DNA of 64,000 nt from Isoetes taiwanensis (GCA_021234155.1 JAJEKV010000094.1:2137782-2201781); one strand, 5' to 3'. Counted from the first letter of the stretch, positions 21,236 through 34,426 are shown. Numbers and translations: made by a program. Notes: a model not told the origin generated them from the letters alone.

Positions 21236-22404
21236 CAAAACAACAGCGGATGTTTTAACCACCTAAAAAGAACACCATTATCGTAACAAACCATACCTCC
21301 ACAAATCATGGTGAATTTCGAAAACAGGACATGTAGACCTACCAAACTGATGTTTTCAACAAAGGGACCAAAACCGTAGAGGTAAATGGCTCGCCAACTT
21401 CTTCCGCGTACCTAAATTTAAAGAGGTACATCGCCATGTCAGCTTTCCGATCTTAATGCGCCTCTTAAAAGAGCCAGCACTGCATCGCATTGATCTTCTT
21501 TAGGCTCTTCTTATTTTTTTGGCCCACTTCAACTAGCACTCAACGAATCGGCCCTGCATTTCTCGCATGTGATAAGAATTCTCGCTTTTCATTTGATCTC
21601 ATTTCTCTATCTTATACATGATCTCCACATACCATTCCACCTCTACAAGATTCTTTCCTCGAATACGGAGGTTCTACTGAGCCTTTATTATTCCGGACGA
21701 TCTTCTAACGCCAATGCTACGGTGTCTATGATGCGAACATCTTCATCCGCCCTTGGCTTTTTTTGGGCTGAAGAGGCCTCACGCTTTGCTTGTTTCTCCT
21801 TTTGTTTACCCTTTGTGATCCCAGAAAATTACAAAGACATGGTTTAATCTTTTAATGCTATGTCTAAATATTAAGTTAAATAAAAACGCTTACGCCATTT
21901 TAAAGAATACGTGAGCAAATTCATATCGGCTTCTAATTGAGCTTGTAACGCCACAGCGCTTTGAAAAGAATACAGAGCTTATAAAAGACACACACAAATA
22001 ACTATAAAACACAACTTAAAATGTCGACCTATATCTCAAGATATAGAAACCAGTGGTACGCCTTATCTGCGCGCTTTGACACAAAATAACTATAAACACC
22101 ATGTTTTAAAGAGTTGAATCTTCATAGAGGACACACAACTAACTATAAAACACAACTAACTATTGAATACTGTTTAGCCACATATTTAAGTACTTATTTG
22201 CATTAATTTTTGGAACATATATGAACTCAAATATTAGAGGACACATGCTTCTATGGGATAATAACTCATTATTACAAGAAAACATCCTAAGAACAATTAC
22301 ATGTAAATCAATATACTGTAAATTTAGAATGGACTCGCAAGAACCACAACAAAGCTCTACAGTAGATAGGCTTCTCTCTATCCAGATTTTCTATAATGAG
22401 GGAG
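21236..22404. other. No recognisable gene; short AACTATAAAACACAA repeats
   Basis: AATAACTATAAA(a)CAC-type phrases recur at about 21996, 22086, 22141 and 22152. The open frames at 21569-21847 and 22221-22496 have no recognisable motifs. Confidence 0.35.
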
Positions 22405-23330
22405 AAGGTAGCCGCGACACATGCTTAACTACCCATGAAAAAATAAAGGGAAATCCAATTATACTTGACCCCAAAAAATACAATGCTAATAGATGAGGAC
22501 AATTCGCCGAAGTTTATCAACGGATTAAAAACCTCGGCTTTTCTGCCTTCGAGGAAAACCTCTAGTATGATAAGCTCGCAGTTTGACAAACGTATGTACA
22601 GAATCGCCCCAAAAAAAACTCCCCGTGATGGAGAAGTCAAAACTGATGCCGCCGCCAACTTGGTAGACTGCAAGCATACATGACCAAATACAACAAATGA
22701 GAAAACATACCAGAAGAATAGCATCACCAATGAAAAGCATCACCGCAAGCAGGAAAAACATGATAAACGTAACTTGTACAAAATATAATAAACAAAGAAG
22801 GGGGAGGGTGGGTTCAAAGAGACAAGGTAATGGTGAGAAGAGGAAGCTACCATGAGACGGGATTTAAACTCGCTTGAAATAGCTTAACTCCCAACCCAAA
22901 ATCTGCATGCCGCCCGCATGCATGCATTACGATACATGCATGCTCGCCCCATTCTAGACGCCATCCGTTCCTGGGATCGAAGCGCGATTCTAGAATGGAC
23001 TCCAAGAAACTAAAACAGTTTTTCCGTACTACTAGAGAACTTCCTACAAACTACAGGATCGGCGACTTAAGGTCATGTGACTTTCAGGCCAAAGGCCTGG
23101 GTGAAAGGATAGCAAGAAAGATACTTAAATTACTAAACCAGCAGAAGAAGCCTCCCCGCCTGGAAACAATTCAAAGAGAATAAGGTATCACAGAGAGAAG
23201 AGGAAGCTACCGACAAGACGCGGTGGATGCCAAACGCTTGGAAGAAGCGAATCCCCGACCAAACGGGCATGCGCTGCCGCATGTACGTATGACATGCATG
23301 CTCGCCCCATTCTGAGAATGGCGACCATGT
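22405..23330. repeat. Complex dispersed repeat, copy A (partner at 56318-57250)
   Basis: Long blocks match 56318-57250 in the same orientation: AATCCAATTATA, ATACAATGCTAATAGATGAG, GTTTATCA(a)CGGATTAAAA, ATAGCATCACC, GTAACTTGTACAAAA, GGGGGAGGGTGGGTTCA. Inside each copy a ~350-bp segment is itself duplicated: GAGAAGAGGAAGCTACC occurs at about 22835 and 23195, and GCATGCTCGCCCCATTCT at about 22940 and 23297. ATGCATGC-type palindromes are frequent. Copy A has a 101-codon minus frame (22730-22425), but the partner does not preserve it, so it is probably not a gene. Transposon family unknown. Confidence 0.65.
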
Positions 23331-25259
23331 CTCGGACGTATGCCATTAATTACACACAAAACCAATTAAGGTAACAAAAATGTATCACTACCTCGAGGCG
23401 CTTTTGCCGGATTTGTGTCGGGTTGTTCGCCAACCTCCGTGCTTTGAGGTGTGTGCTTGGCTCGCCGCCACTCTCTCTCTCGCCGCCGCCTGCAGATTCC
23501 TTGGTTTACAGAATCAAGTAAGAGCTGAGCATATGAGATCGGCTTTGGTTTAAACTTATATGTATGCTCTGGCAAAATCTAGGCCACGATTTACAACCGT
23601 GAATTCAAATTCGCTGCTTTCAATTATACCGCTTTAATTGACCGCCTTCTTTACAAATTTAAAATGTGTGTTCTCTTTGCAATTTCAAGAAACAAATAAT
23701 AATTATTTTCAAGAAACACATATGTGGCAATCTACTACCACCTAATCAACTACCTATCATCAAAGCCGATCGGCCTAAGATCAATCGCATACCAGAGCCC
23801 CGGCGATCAATCAGAGCTCTCAACTCCACTCCAAGATCAAGCAGAGCTTCAAGATCAAGAGAGGAGATCAATCGATCTGCCTAGGAGTTTCTGGGCAAGA
23901 GATCACTGATCAAGCTACCAATATCTACACCGATCCCAAGAACAAACGTATGTCTCATTGAATCGAGGTGAGTGTGGTTCCATTCCTCCAATTTATTTTT
24001 CGCCCTTCATTTTCCCACTGCCCTTTTATTTTTCCTAATTCGGCCTCTTCATATTTCCCGTAATGCCAATTCTAGTATTCTCGTTCTTTATCAAAGGTTT
24101 TGAGAAGAATGCTATCTTTTAACAGCAGTTCTAGCGCCGAGTTGATTATGTGGTAAATCGTAAAGAGTCCGGACCCAAAGTCTATGTGTCATGAAAAGTT
24201 CCTCTGGAAATAGTTTTAAGATTTACTATAAATCGCAGAATATGAAGATGGAGGCTCTTCCAAGAAGATATCCCGGCATGTATACAAGCCAGGAAAGGTA
24301 AGTACATTTGTAGCATGGCCAAAAGAACGCCTCAAAAGTGTATGTATATTTGATATTCAAGTAATATATCATAACATCTCAGTGATGTTGTGAATTTTGA
24401 ATTCGTTGATGTTCTTTAGTTGCCATCAACCCTGCTAAAATCTGTATAATGCTAATGAAAAATATGTAGCTTCGGGGTTGGTCATAATCGGGGCCGGAGG
24501 GCATCAAAGGATTCAATGTTTTCTTTACATTGCATATATAAAAAAACATAATAAACTAATGACATAAAAGATAGTGCAAAATTGCCGCGGTTTGTAGTCT
24601 AGGTTCCAAAAAGTATATGCGTACATTTCTTCTTTCAAATCACATAAAGGCCAATTCTTTCTTTATCTCTACAATATGTCATAGGCCCACTTCATCGCCC
24701 AATACCACCAAAAGTCCCACCTCGAATCCACTGATATGACAGATCCCCATTTCCCCAATGTCTAGTCTCCAACCTGTCGATTTATCCTGATACTATAAAT
24801 CAAATCCTCGTAGACTTATTTGTTGCTGGCATGAGCCTTACTAAGAGCATGAGGAGCCGATATGTCCAGATGCTGGCGAAAGCGTTCTATGGCTCCCCCC
24901 ATATGCATCGTCAATGGATTCTTCAACTCTCTTGGATGCCGGACAAAGACAATCAAGCAATATCTTGTACGTGGTCCGTAGAGTTGATGGTCAGCCCGTG
25001 TGGATGTGTATTTGAACTCAGAACCGCCCAGCGGTATTTGAACTAGAGCAACCTGTCCATGCATTAAGCAAAAATCCATGGCACACTTGTAAATCCAGAG
25101 AAATTAAGTAATTAGCAAAATGATATATATTACTCTCCCATAAAACGATTAACATACATAATCCAAAACGCTACCAGCTGCTTTGTTTTTCGCTGCATCT
25201 ACGCATATCGCCACCGCGCCATTTGTATAGAGCCGTATGAAATAGAAAATAACCAAAAC
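23331..25259. other. No recognisable gene
   Basis: 23455-23510 has a CT/GCC simple run. 23800-23900 is a GATCAA-rich stretch (AGATCAAGCAGAGC, AAGATCAAGAGAGG). A frame at 24816-25079 (minus) overlaps one on the other strand and resembles nothing known. Confidence 0.3.
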
Positions 25260-25870
25260 GCTACCGGGCGCCGCTTTGATTAACCTAGTGGAAAATCGAA
25301 CCTGTAATAGAAATGTCGCGCCGTTTAATTTCTCCTATTCTAAATATATTATCTTTAACATAATGCATACGTGCACGCGTAATGCACGTGTAATCTGGGC
25401 AAGTTGCGAAGCTGAATATGCATACAGAGAATATAATAGAATAACAGACAGCGTGATAGAGTGCATATATAATAATAGCCACTCTTTGTTTAGCCCAATA
25501 TTTAGTTCATCGTTTAGTTCATTATTTAGAGCGTATAGAGGAAGAGCTAGTGAAATAGAATAAGAGCAGCATATGTTAAAAATCATATAAGCAAGACCAG
25601 AGCGTGACAGATCATACAGCCAGATAGATCATAGATCATAGATCAGTAGATCATAGACTGAGCAAGATCATAGAGCAAGATCATATATATATCAGTAGAT
25701 CATTATTTACTTCAGTTATTTTAGATCGCCAATTAGGAATATAGAGTAAAAGGAGTTTAGTGAAATAGAATAAGAGTGATCATATAGGCAAGTATCATGT
25801 AATAAAGATCATAGAGCAAGATCATATATAGAATAGAATATAGAATAGAATATACATTAACGTTCCTCAA
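25260..25870. repeat. AT-rich stretch with AGATCATA simple repeats
   Basis: 25600-25710 consists largely of (a)GATCATA(g) and AGCAAGATCATA units. AGTGAAATAGAATAAGAG occurs twice (about 25548 and 25760), and AGAATAGAATATAGAATAG near 25835 is a short tandem run. Non-coding. Confidence 0.55.
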
Positions 25871-26336
25871 ATTGGATGTAGACCTATGCATGTAAAAGTT
25901 CGCCCGAAGCACTCCCCCTTTGATTAAACTCAAGCTCATATACTACTACTTTTAAGTAAATAACAGAAATACTAACCTGGCTGTGCCTCACAGACTAGAA
26001 TGAGCCTTTGCCTTTGGAGTTTCAAAACCAAAAAATCTTAAAGTTCAAAGTTGATTTCTGGATCTGAAATAATAGCATGATTTGGAGAGCCTTAAGAAGT
26101 TTAGAAGAAGGCTACCTACCTAATTTGGAACCAGAAGCTTCAGAAGCTGTGAATACAAAACCAAAACCATATAAAACTTCAAGTATTCAAAATGAGATTG
26201 TAGAGAGCCTAAAATCCAAAAAGTTTAGACATTGTATAGGAGTTTGGCAAACCTTTAGATTTAAAACCCTAAAGGTGATGATTGTATAGCTTCTAAAAGC
26301 CTGAAAGTTCAGATAAAAGCAAAGATAAAAAGCAAG

Positions 26337-26490
26337 AGTAGAAGCCTAGCTTAAAGCATATAGAAGCCGAAGTTAGCGTGTATCTCCGCCGGAAGCCGTA
26401 GATTGAGCAGATAGAAGCCGAAGCCAGCGCTTATAGAAGCCGAGATTGATGCAAAGATAGAGGCCAGAAGCTGCATAGAAGTGGAGATTT
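26337..26490. repeat. Degenerate TAGAAGCCGA minisatellite
   Basis: TAGAAGCCGA(a/g) recurs at about 26360, 26420 and 26443 with AGCG or GATT spacers of variable length, and weaker GAAGC units extend outward from about 26080 to 26560. Non-coding by appearance. Confidence 0.45.
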
Positions 26491-26599
26491 GCCAGATTGA
26501 AGGTATTGAAGCTACTGAATGCCTGGGAAATTGAAGCGAAGCTGTACGCTACTGAATTAGCCCCTGAATTAAATGTTCGAAGTAGAGAAAGCAAGCTAG

Positions 26600-28290
26600 A
26601 AAACGAGCTAACTTCATATTATTGACCTTCAAATTGTAGACACTGCCGCACCACATTACTAAAATTTATTATGAGATTTTTGTTTTAAGGACCGTGGACT
26701 TTTAAAAGTTTAGGAATATTTAAGAAAATGGACGTGAGATTCTTATCCAAAGCTTAATAGTTGTTATAAGTTAATAGCGTTAAGTTAGAGAATAGTTTAA
26801 AAGTTATGTTAGTTAAGTTAGTGACCTAAAATTAACCTTTTTAAAACTTAGTTCTAACTTTAAAACTTTTAAATCTACAAGAATCCTCCAACCCAAAATT
26901 TCTAACCAATTAGAAATTGCTCAAAGCGCCTGGCTTTTTAGAAAAATGAAAATGCTAGCTAGATATAGACATTGCAAGGTATTTTAGAGCTGCGAAACTC
27001 AACGGAACAAAGTTCATGTGCTTGACGTGACCTCATAATGACCCAAAATTTCATCATGATACATACTTGCATTAAATCTATATTGTTTGACATTAAGTAG
27101 CCTTGGTAGGCGGCGTCCTTGAAAAAGTCACTTGGTTTACAGGTCAAGCTGCTTCCATAAAGGGGAGTGTAAACAATCATGGAAAAGAAATCTAAGCATT
27201 TATAGTACTAGATTGGGGCTAGGAAAATATCCTAGTCCAAACAATCATAACAATAAACAATTATGCAAACATCCTAAACCAATCTGCAGCAAACTAAACA
27301 ACAGGGCATCAAACAGAACACAGTCTTGGTCATAGAAGAAACTACATCCATCATATATAGTAGGTGAGCGAGGTGATGGCAATTGTATTTGGTATAGTTA
27401 TCACTTCAATGTACACATGATTTTTCTAAAAAGGCTTGAGGATATAGCAGTATGATCTTCTTTGCAGATATACCATGAACCTCCAATGCAATACATCTCT
27501 GCGTGAGAAGAAAAACTACTTCAAGCAAAACAATGGGCCTGGAGGTATATGAGACAATATACACATTTGATCTAGACAAGGCGCAAATTTCAAACCATAC
27601 TCCTGGTTTTATAATACAAACCATGGGTCACAAATGATAGTGACCAGTGGCTGCCTTTAAGCTATATCTCGACAGGCTGATATCAGAAGGTGAGGCGAAT
27701 CATAAGCTTTCACACATTAATTTTCAGCATTGCTTTTTATGCATTTGAATCAAGCTTCTTATAGAAACTCTCGCTAACCTTGCCAACGCTAATGTGTAAA
27801 TTTGGAAGTTGTGCCAAATTAGATACAATCTACATACAACTTAATGGTGGATTAAGGAAGCCTATTATGCCTTTAGCAAAATTTGAAGTAATTGTTGATT
27901 TTTACATTCTACTATGGTCCACTAGAGCGGCTGTAAAACAATTACTTGATCTTACAATGTTGTTAAGGGATAATCTATGATCCTAAACACTTAGATCCAT
28001 GGAACCTGAGGCTAAAACTCTAGATCCGGAAGCTTAAGAAATGCATATTAATTTAAGAAAAGGCTGCTGATTTAAATGGTAAAACTTTGGCGAAAGAATA
28101 TAATTTATTTTCAATAGTAACCTATTCAGCTTTAGTATCTCATTTTCGAAAATATTCAAAATTTAGCCATTTGGCTATAAATAGCCCCTTAAGGGCAACC
28201 CTGATAGTGACAAACAAATTAATCTAAAATAACAATACAGGTCTTTAGTTTTGCATGTTTAGTTTATTATAAAACTAAATATGGAGAGGT
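26600..28290. other. No recognisable gene
   Basis: AT-rich. 26755-26870 is dense in AGTTA/TTAAC words. Short frames such as 27624-27406 (minus) and 27780-27980 (plus) have no recognisable motif. Confidence 0.3.
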
Positions 28291-28345
28291 CCAAGCTCAT
28301 ATGCAAATTTGCAAGCGTGTTCTAGAGAAGTATTCTAGTACATAC

Positions 28346-28470
28346 CTGACACAACAAGATGTTCTCAACTCCACTACAGATCCAGCTGCTAGTGCAAATT
28401 GCGATGATCCTTCATTAAAATAGATAGAGTTACCAGAAGCCAGGCCCGTATTAACACAAAGAATGAACTT
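28346..28470 (-). CDS. Possible exon of an unidentified gene
   Basis: Within a 120-codon minus frame (28659-28297) the part reading NTGLASGNSIYF, then SSQFALAAGS and VELRTSC has a protein-like composition, and it ends in TGTCAG followed by gtatgt, a strong plant splice-donor context at 28346/28345. The upstream part is rich in F, I and C and looks less coding. I do not recognise the family. It could be an exon of a decayed host gene or of a transposon passenger. Confidence 0.25.
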
Positions 28471-28659
28471 TATAAAGCATGTTCCTTTCAATATAACTAA
28501 TGTTCTAATTACCTGATAAGCCTGCAACGTGCTTAGTTGTAAGCAAATCAAAAGAATTGGAGTTACATGAACATAGCAGAAGCATTTGGTATTAAAATGT
28601 TTGACACAAAGTGCGTTGGCAAAGAATTTGTAAAACAGAAATTCATATGCAAAAATCAA

Positions 28660-30489
28660 GTCTCAACCGGAAGTGGACTTAATGATGAAGACCTTAGGGA
28701 AGACCTTTAATTAGTACGCTGAAAGGAATGGCACAAATCCATGCTACAATAAGATGGGCATTTATCACAAAGACATAGCCTCAACCTATTTTGATAACCA
28801 CCGATCCTTATTTGCATGTCGCTCCAGCTTAGGTGAAGTACGTAAATCATCAAGCATTTAAAGAGCTGCGGCATATCAACATGTCTCCTCAGACATGCTC
28901 TTGGTGTACCCCTTTGCCTCATCTCACATTGTGGATGAGTTTCGAGCAACATATAGCAACCGATCTTCAAGTATGTATGTTTTAGTGACGCCAAAGCACA
29001 GATGCAATGAAACGATTCTTATAAAACCATCCGGAACTAATAACCGCAAGCAATCCAAGCCCCGCAAGCTCTTTGCATCAAGTTCTAACCGTAATCGCGT
29101 TAGTTGTGCTGAAGGCTGGTCTATGATTCTTTTGCCATCGCTAACTTTCTACTACCTTATAGGAGCACCGTGATATGCTTTCACTTGCCAAGAAACCTAG
29201 CCCCTAAGCATTCGAAAGTGAGAAAAGGACCACATGCTTCAAGACAGCTACACCAAGCACCAAAGCCAAGCCATTTACATCTCCGGTATACTGATGTCAC
29301 GGAGGCTCGCCAGATTGTAGAAAAGTGAGAAAAGGACTACATGCTTCCAAGACATAACCATGCCATTTTTTTCACAAATTACGATCTCAGAAATGTAAGT
29401 CTCAAATGCACACCCATCTAGGCAACACACAATGCATAGACATACAATAAAATTTTATAATATAGGATAATAACCTATAATAAACTTCTTAACCTTAAAA
29501 TCTTGGTTCTATAATTAATAACCTTAAGTTGTTACAAGGTTATTATAGGATAAAAAGTTAGAAGGTTATAAGTAGAGGGTTTATTTATATATAATGTTGA
29601 GGAAAATAATTCCTGGGGAACTTACTTATATAAATAGAATGATCAAATAATAGAATCTATATATCTCTAATATATAAATTTGTAAATATGGAGGGGATAT
29701 AAAGGTAGCTTAGATACTTATACTTTAAAATTGATATTTTGCTTTGTTTATAATGCGGTAAGCCTTTAAAATTATTAGGAGGTGACTACACCTTCTTTAA
29801 GTTGACACATAGATATATTCCAAGTTTTCTGAAGTTTCGTGTCATAGATATATTCCGTAAGTTTCTTCAAGCTCATGTAGGTGTTAGGCCTCGCTGCTCC
29901 GTAAGCTTCCGGATTGTGCCGCATTATATAAAAGAAGGAGAGGCAAAGGTTCTAACCCGGATGGGTCGAGATAGATCTAAGGCGTACCGAGATGTTTGTA
30001 GAGGAAAGGACGTAGGAGAATCGACTCCGGATCTTACCGATCAAATTCAAAATTTCTATTGGCGGAATCCATGGATCACCATTAGATCCGAGGGCCGGCC
30101 GGAAGGTTTAAGAGACGGTTCGTAGAGTGATGCTAACAGGAGAGCTTATATTGGGGTTTCAGCCTTTAAATCAAGCTTGGTTTTCGCCCCTACTGACTGG
30201 TAAAGTTTTTTCCTCTTTTTTGTCGCTAATCTCTCAAGGTGTAATTTCTATAATCTTTCAATAAGAAATGTTGCTCGCTTTTAGAGATGCTTTCGTGTTG
30301 CATTGGAAGTTTAAATTATGGATGGAATTATCGCCGCTCTACTGGCCAGTTTTACAAGATCCTCTTAGTATAGGCCCGCCGCGAAATTTCTGCAATTACT
30401 CTATTGTTCTTTAACTTCAAGCACAATGCTGTTTGCTTATTGGTGTCTTGATATCAATTGTCATTCCTACTCCCGTGTACACTCGCGGT
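28660..30489. other. No recognisable gene up to the CACTA boundary
   Basis: Short frames on both strands (28994-28707 minus, 28895-29173 plus, 29802-30125 plus) carry no motif I can name. The phrase GTGAGAAAAGGAC(c/t)ACATGCTTC(c)AAGAC occurs at about 29219 and 29327, a local ~108-bp direct duplication. ACATAGATATATTCC occurs at about 29807, with CATAGATATATTCC again near 29843. Confidence 0.3.
29516..29545. repeat. Perfect 10-bp-arm hairpin
   Basis: TAATAACCTT (29516-29525) and AAGGTTATTA (29536-29545) with a 10-base loop. Related words (ATAACCTATAATAAAC, TTATTATAGGATAAAA) surround it, so it may be the core of a decayed fold-back element spanning about 29464-29580. Confidence 0.45.
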
Positions 30490-31100
30490 CACTACTACAA
30501 AATATAGCAATGGTACAAATATGTGCCATTTACATGCGATAAATGGCATTTTTGGCGCCTATCGCGTATCTTTAGGTCCGAGTGCTCCCACTTTTGTGCC
30601 CATTAGAGTGTGGTCAAAATATTTGTCCTTGGCGGCCAAATTTAAGTGACATTTTTTTTGCCGCCCAATCATACGAATCGATATATGAATATGCAGTGTT
30701 ATTTATATGCAAAACTACAAATTTGTAATTAGTTTTGCCATTTAAAATGCCATATGACTTTGATGTGTGATAATGGTTGTCATTTAAGTGCCTTATGTAA
30801 GTGTTGTGTTTGCAACGTTTATGTCAAAACATTTATGTCTAGATGTCATTTTAATATTGTTATGCATTTCGCACATTATCGCCATGATAACTACAGCTAT
30901 TATCAATGTAAATAAGAAAGGTTTCAATACTATTCAAAACAATATACAAATTATAAGTAAATTCAAATTGCAATGATAATGTATTGACTCAATGTACCAT
31001 TGAGAAATATTACTCAATAAAGATAGTACATAAAATGATCATTGAGTTTATTGCATCCTGAATGTAATGAGTCTACCTGGATACAACAATTCATCATTCA
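30490..31100. repeat. CACTA left terminal and subterminal repeats
   Basis: After the CACTACTACAAAA end come inverted and direct copies of a TGCCATTT/AAATGGCA motif, for example GTGCCATTTACATGCG and GATAAATGGCATTTTT (about 30521-30556), GCCATTTAAAATGCCATATG (about 30738-30757) and TGTCATTTAAGTGCC (about 30778). In this superfamily such repeats bind the TNPA-type protein. Confidence 0.75.
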
Positions 31101-31904
31101 AGTGTGTAGGCAATGGTACTTGAAATCAGAATAGCGCCATTTCATTGCCAATTGGTTGAAAATGACAAGTCTTCTTCGATCTACTCTAAAAAATTTTTCC
31201 TTTCCCTATAGACAGACTTATTTTTAAATCAATAACTGGACTTCCACATTATTCCCATGTAAATGACAAGCAGTATATTTTTTGTTATCCAAAAGTTCCA
31301 ACTCTATAACTTAGATATATATTACTCTTAGATTCTCTAGCACATGTTTTGTTTTAAGAAGCATTGCTTTTTAAACTTGGAATTGTACTTCCTAAGATTC
31401 ACTCATGCTAATAAAATGAATATCACGATAAATATTACTTAAATATACGCAAATACTATACCGGCTTCCAATCGACACTTCGTTTTACTTTGATGCGGCC
31501 AGTTATTATAAAATGCGATTACACGAGCAGAAGAGATAGCAAAGGCATTTAATGGAAAGTTTATCATACCCCGCTACTTCGACAAATCACTTTTTTCAAA
31601 TAATCCCATAATTATAAACGTAAACGACAACTGGAAGTGAGATGATGAACAACAACAAAGATAGTTTCAAGACTGCTCCCAACCCATGTTTCTCTATTCA
31701 TCCATCACCTTCCTCACTGCCCCAAGTACTATTATATAAGATCAATATATAGCGAGCAATAGCAATTATTAAAATGGGTTCTTAATAATTGCCTAAATCT
31801 GACAGTTTCTTTGTTCATTGCTTTCTGGAGCCTACATAGTTATAAATGTAGATTATTGATGATATAAAATGAGTAAAAGAATCATGGTTTCACAATACTC
31901 GAAT

Positions 31905-32653
31905 TCAACCAAAATCAGCTTCAAGTTGTTTTTTCTTAGCGATAAGCTTTCGACGGTTTGCAGTAATCTCAAGCAAAGATCTAGCATCATTTACTGATTG
32001 TGCCACATGAACTTGATCTTTGACTTCAAAGCTCTCACGTATATTTATTGGCTTCACGCTTATGGTTTCTTATAATAGCGATCGCAGTGAACGCATGGCC
32101 ACACGCATTCTAAAAGCATATAGAATAAGTATGCATATTTCTACTATTTCATTTCTAAGATTAAAAACAAACTGCAACACATTTTTCTTCAAGTTCCCAG
32201 TGTGTTGACTCCCCTTTGTGCTTATCCTTAGAAGTATGCGCGCCATTTGCACTCTCACTATAAGCAGACCGCTGTAATTTTTCTTTCCTAATTTTCTTAA
32301 ACTGATTAACTTTATACAAGTGCTTATCATATCATGTGTAAGTTATAAAATACGAAATTTCTACTAAATATACATATGTTCCAAAGATAAATTTCCAAAG
32401 TTGTTGATAGCTAAAAGTTTTTGATCACTGATTTTTCTTGTTCATCAGTTGAATTCTCCGGGAAAGAATGAACTTTTAAGTAGTTGTAATTTGAGCCATA
32501 CCTAAAAGCTTTTTACCAATATATGGAAAATAAATAATATACCTTATAATCGGGTTGTCTCCATATATGCAAGAAATCCAACCACATGTCGCTTTTCATC
32601 CACTCCGGGTTTTGTTGGTTCTTCGTTATTTTTTTCGCGGCAAGCAAAGACAT
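31905..32653 (-). CDS. TNPA-like CACTA protein, 3' exons (minus strand)
   Basis: Three minus-strand segments read as coding, separated by probable introns. The first (from 32653) includes NPEWMKSDMWLDFLHIW and ends in DYK followed by a gt donor at 32543/32542; this resembles the tryptophan-rich block of plant Ptta/En/Spm transposases. The second (about 32310-32175) begins after an ag acceptor and reads FKKIRKEKLQRSAYSES with KDKHKGESTHWELEE, lysine- and glutamate-rich as in the DNA-binding part. The third (about 32035-31905) reads VHVAQSVNDARSLLE and ITANRRKLIAKKKQLEADFG, then stops. The upstream exons were not resolved. Such proteins bind the subterminal repeats. The family call rests on composition, motif resemblance and location, not on a database search. 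Confidence 0.5.
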
Positions 32654-32699
32654 TATTGCATACACTTTTCTGCTTCTCTAATACCTTTAGAAAGGTGTT

Positions 32700-34078
32700 T
32701 TCGCTAATATTTTGTCCCATTCAGCCCATGGGATAATAAACTACCCTAAATTCAAAAACAAAAGTCAATACATACTGTCTATTAACAAAGTTAATATTAG
32801 AAAACTATGTATTCATGGTTAGAGTGTAAATTACTTCCAATGTTCTTCGACCAAGATCTTCAATTGCCTACTAGAATTTTTCTCATGTCTGTAAATGGAT
32901 AGGTCAAATATGCTTTTTATGAGAACATTTAATTTTCTCATTAAAATAATAGTTTTTATAGCCACCATATGGGTTCATTTCGCATCAAACCTAAATTGAT
33001 ACTCTGCCTTTTCTCCCCTTAAACCGCCTCATGGCAATCCATATTTGACCTCCTCCGGGGCCAAATCGGGGATGTCATTGATGTGGTCAATACATCCGCT
33101 TCTACATCTGGATGTGATTTCTTTAAATATCGTGAAATGGAGTGCGAGGATTTACCGTGGCTCTTGGACTGCATTAGTGTGCTAAATCTGACGTTGAATT
33201 ATATTGGATCACGCATCTTTATCAAATTCGCATCGCTTTGAGTGGAATGCTTGTCCGCCATGAAGACTATAGAAATTTTGAGGTAGTCGTGGTATGGGTG
33301 GGAGCCGCACTGTGATCCTGTAAAAGAAAACCTCTTCCTTCCCGCGGCTCAAGCAGCCGCATCTTGTTCCGTAATGTATGTGGCTGCAGACCGCTGTACC
33401 GCTCGCTATGAATGATCCAATATATGCTTCAACGACACCTGACCACATCCTCAAGAGTATTCGCTCGCGAAAGACTTGAAAGAAGCCGAGGACATAGAGA
33501 AGAACTCCCGCATCAGAGAGGCGCGAGCGTAACATGATTTTAACTCGGTTCTCGCTTCATTTCTTTTCAATACTACCTATACAATTGTCTACTTTCCTTC
33601 AAAAGAGCACCGGGGTTGTATCACCTGGGGTGACAAGAGTGTGGCAGAGGCTGGGTGCTTTTTGCCACATCAATTAGATTCCGGTGATACATGCACGCAT
33701 CTTAGTGCGGAAATTTATGCTTGAGGGTTGCGTTGTCCTTGACTTCTTCTCCTCGAGGAGCCTTTAGCCGCAAGTGGCACTGCAGTGTGTGTGAAGGGTA
33801 TAAATCCAATCGTGATTTGAAATTGATGGAGAATATACAGCTTTTAAAACTTAGTCTGGGGACATTTGATCAACTCCGACGCTATACGGGACGCAAAAGA
33901 AATCGAGCCCGTGTATTGCAAAAGAGAGTCGAGGGAAAAAAAGAAAGCAAGTGGCTCCAATGTGCCTACAAAGAGTTTACCACTTCCACCTCCTTGTCCA
34001 TTCCCCACAAACGGTGCAAGAGTTGCAATCCACTCTTCTGATGTCTAAAGATTCTCTCTATAGACCATTTAAGAAAGT
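32700..34078. other. CACTA interior between the two genes, unresolved
   Basis: This should hold the 5' exons of both divergent genes. A minus frame at 33535-33209 and a plus frame at 33721-34041 are open but carry no motif I can name. The latter has SRKWHCSVCEG, which could be a distorted 'C-x2-C' segment of TNPD; I do not claim it. Confidence 0.3.
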
Positions 34079-34426
34079 TTGCGTGTTTTGGAGCAAAGGA
34101 CATATCTTTCTTTTAGAAAGAAGAAGGATAACATTAATGCTTTGCTGGCACTACACTCAGTGTCCACCCAAGATGTGATCAAGGGTAGCTCAAGTTTACG
34201 AGAGATCTCAAGGATCAAGACCCTCTTCCGCTGTCTTGGGAGACACAAGAAGCTCAACCTCGTGGACCCGCTACCATCGTGAAAGCAAGAAAAGGATGTC
34301 GAAGGAGAAGGGAGGATGAGGAAGTTGGAGAAGGAGGACGAGGAAGATGAGAAGGAGGACGAGGAAGGTGAGAAGGAGGATGATGTTGAAATGGAAATTG
34401 AGAAGGATGCTCCGACGCCACACTAA
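34079..34426 (+). pseudogene. Unknown protein fragment with acidic repeat tail
   Basis: An open frame from 34079 is interrupted only by TGA at 34280-34282, after which the same frame continues for 47 codons to TAA at 34424-34426. The first part contains VIKGSSSLREISRIKTLF. The second is strongly acidic with a heptad-like repeat (KEDEEDE, KEDEEGE, KEDDVEME) encoded by three ~21-bp DNA repeats. It ends DAPTPH. I do not recognise it. It may belong to the CACTA element's own gene or to captured host sequence. The in-frame stop may be real decay or a base error. Confidence 0.3.

Noticed and set aside
22425-22730. 101-codon hydrophobic minus-strand frame in dispersed repeat copy A
   Set aside because: The homologous copy B (56318-57250) does not keep the frame open, so selection for a protein is unlikely.
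24970-25060. tRNA-like GAGTTCAAATAC phrase on the minus strand
   Set aside because: Only the T-arm-like phrase is present. The rest does not fit a tRNA or a tRNA-derived SINE head, and no poly(A) tail follows.
29802-30125. 107-codon plus-strand frame
   Set aside because: No recognisable motif or neighbour support; it begins in a local duplication and looks like chance.
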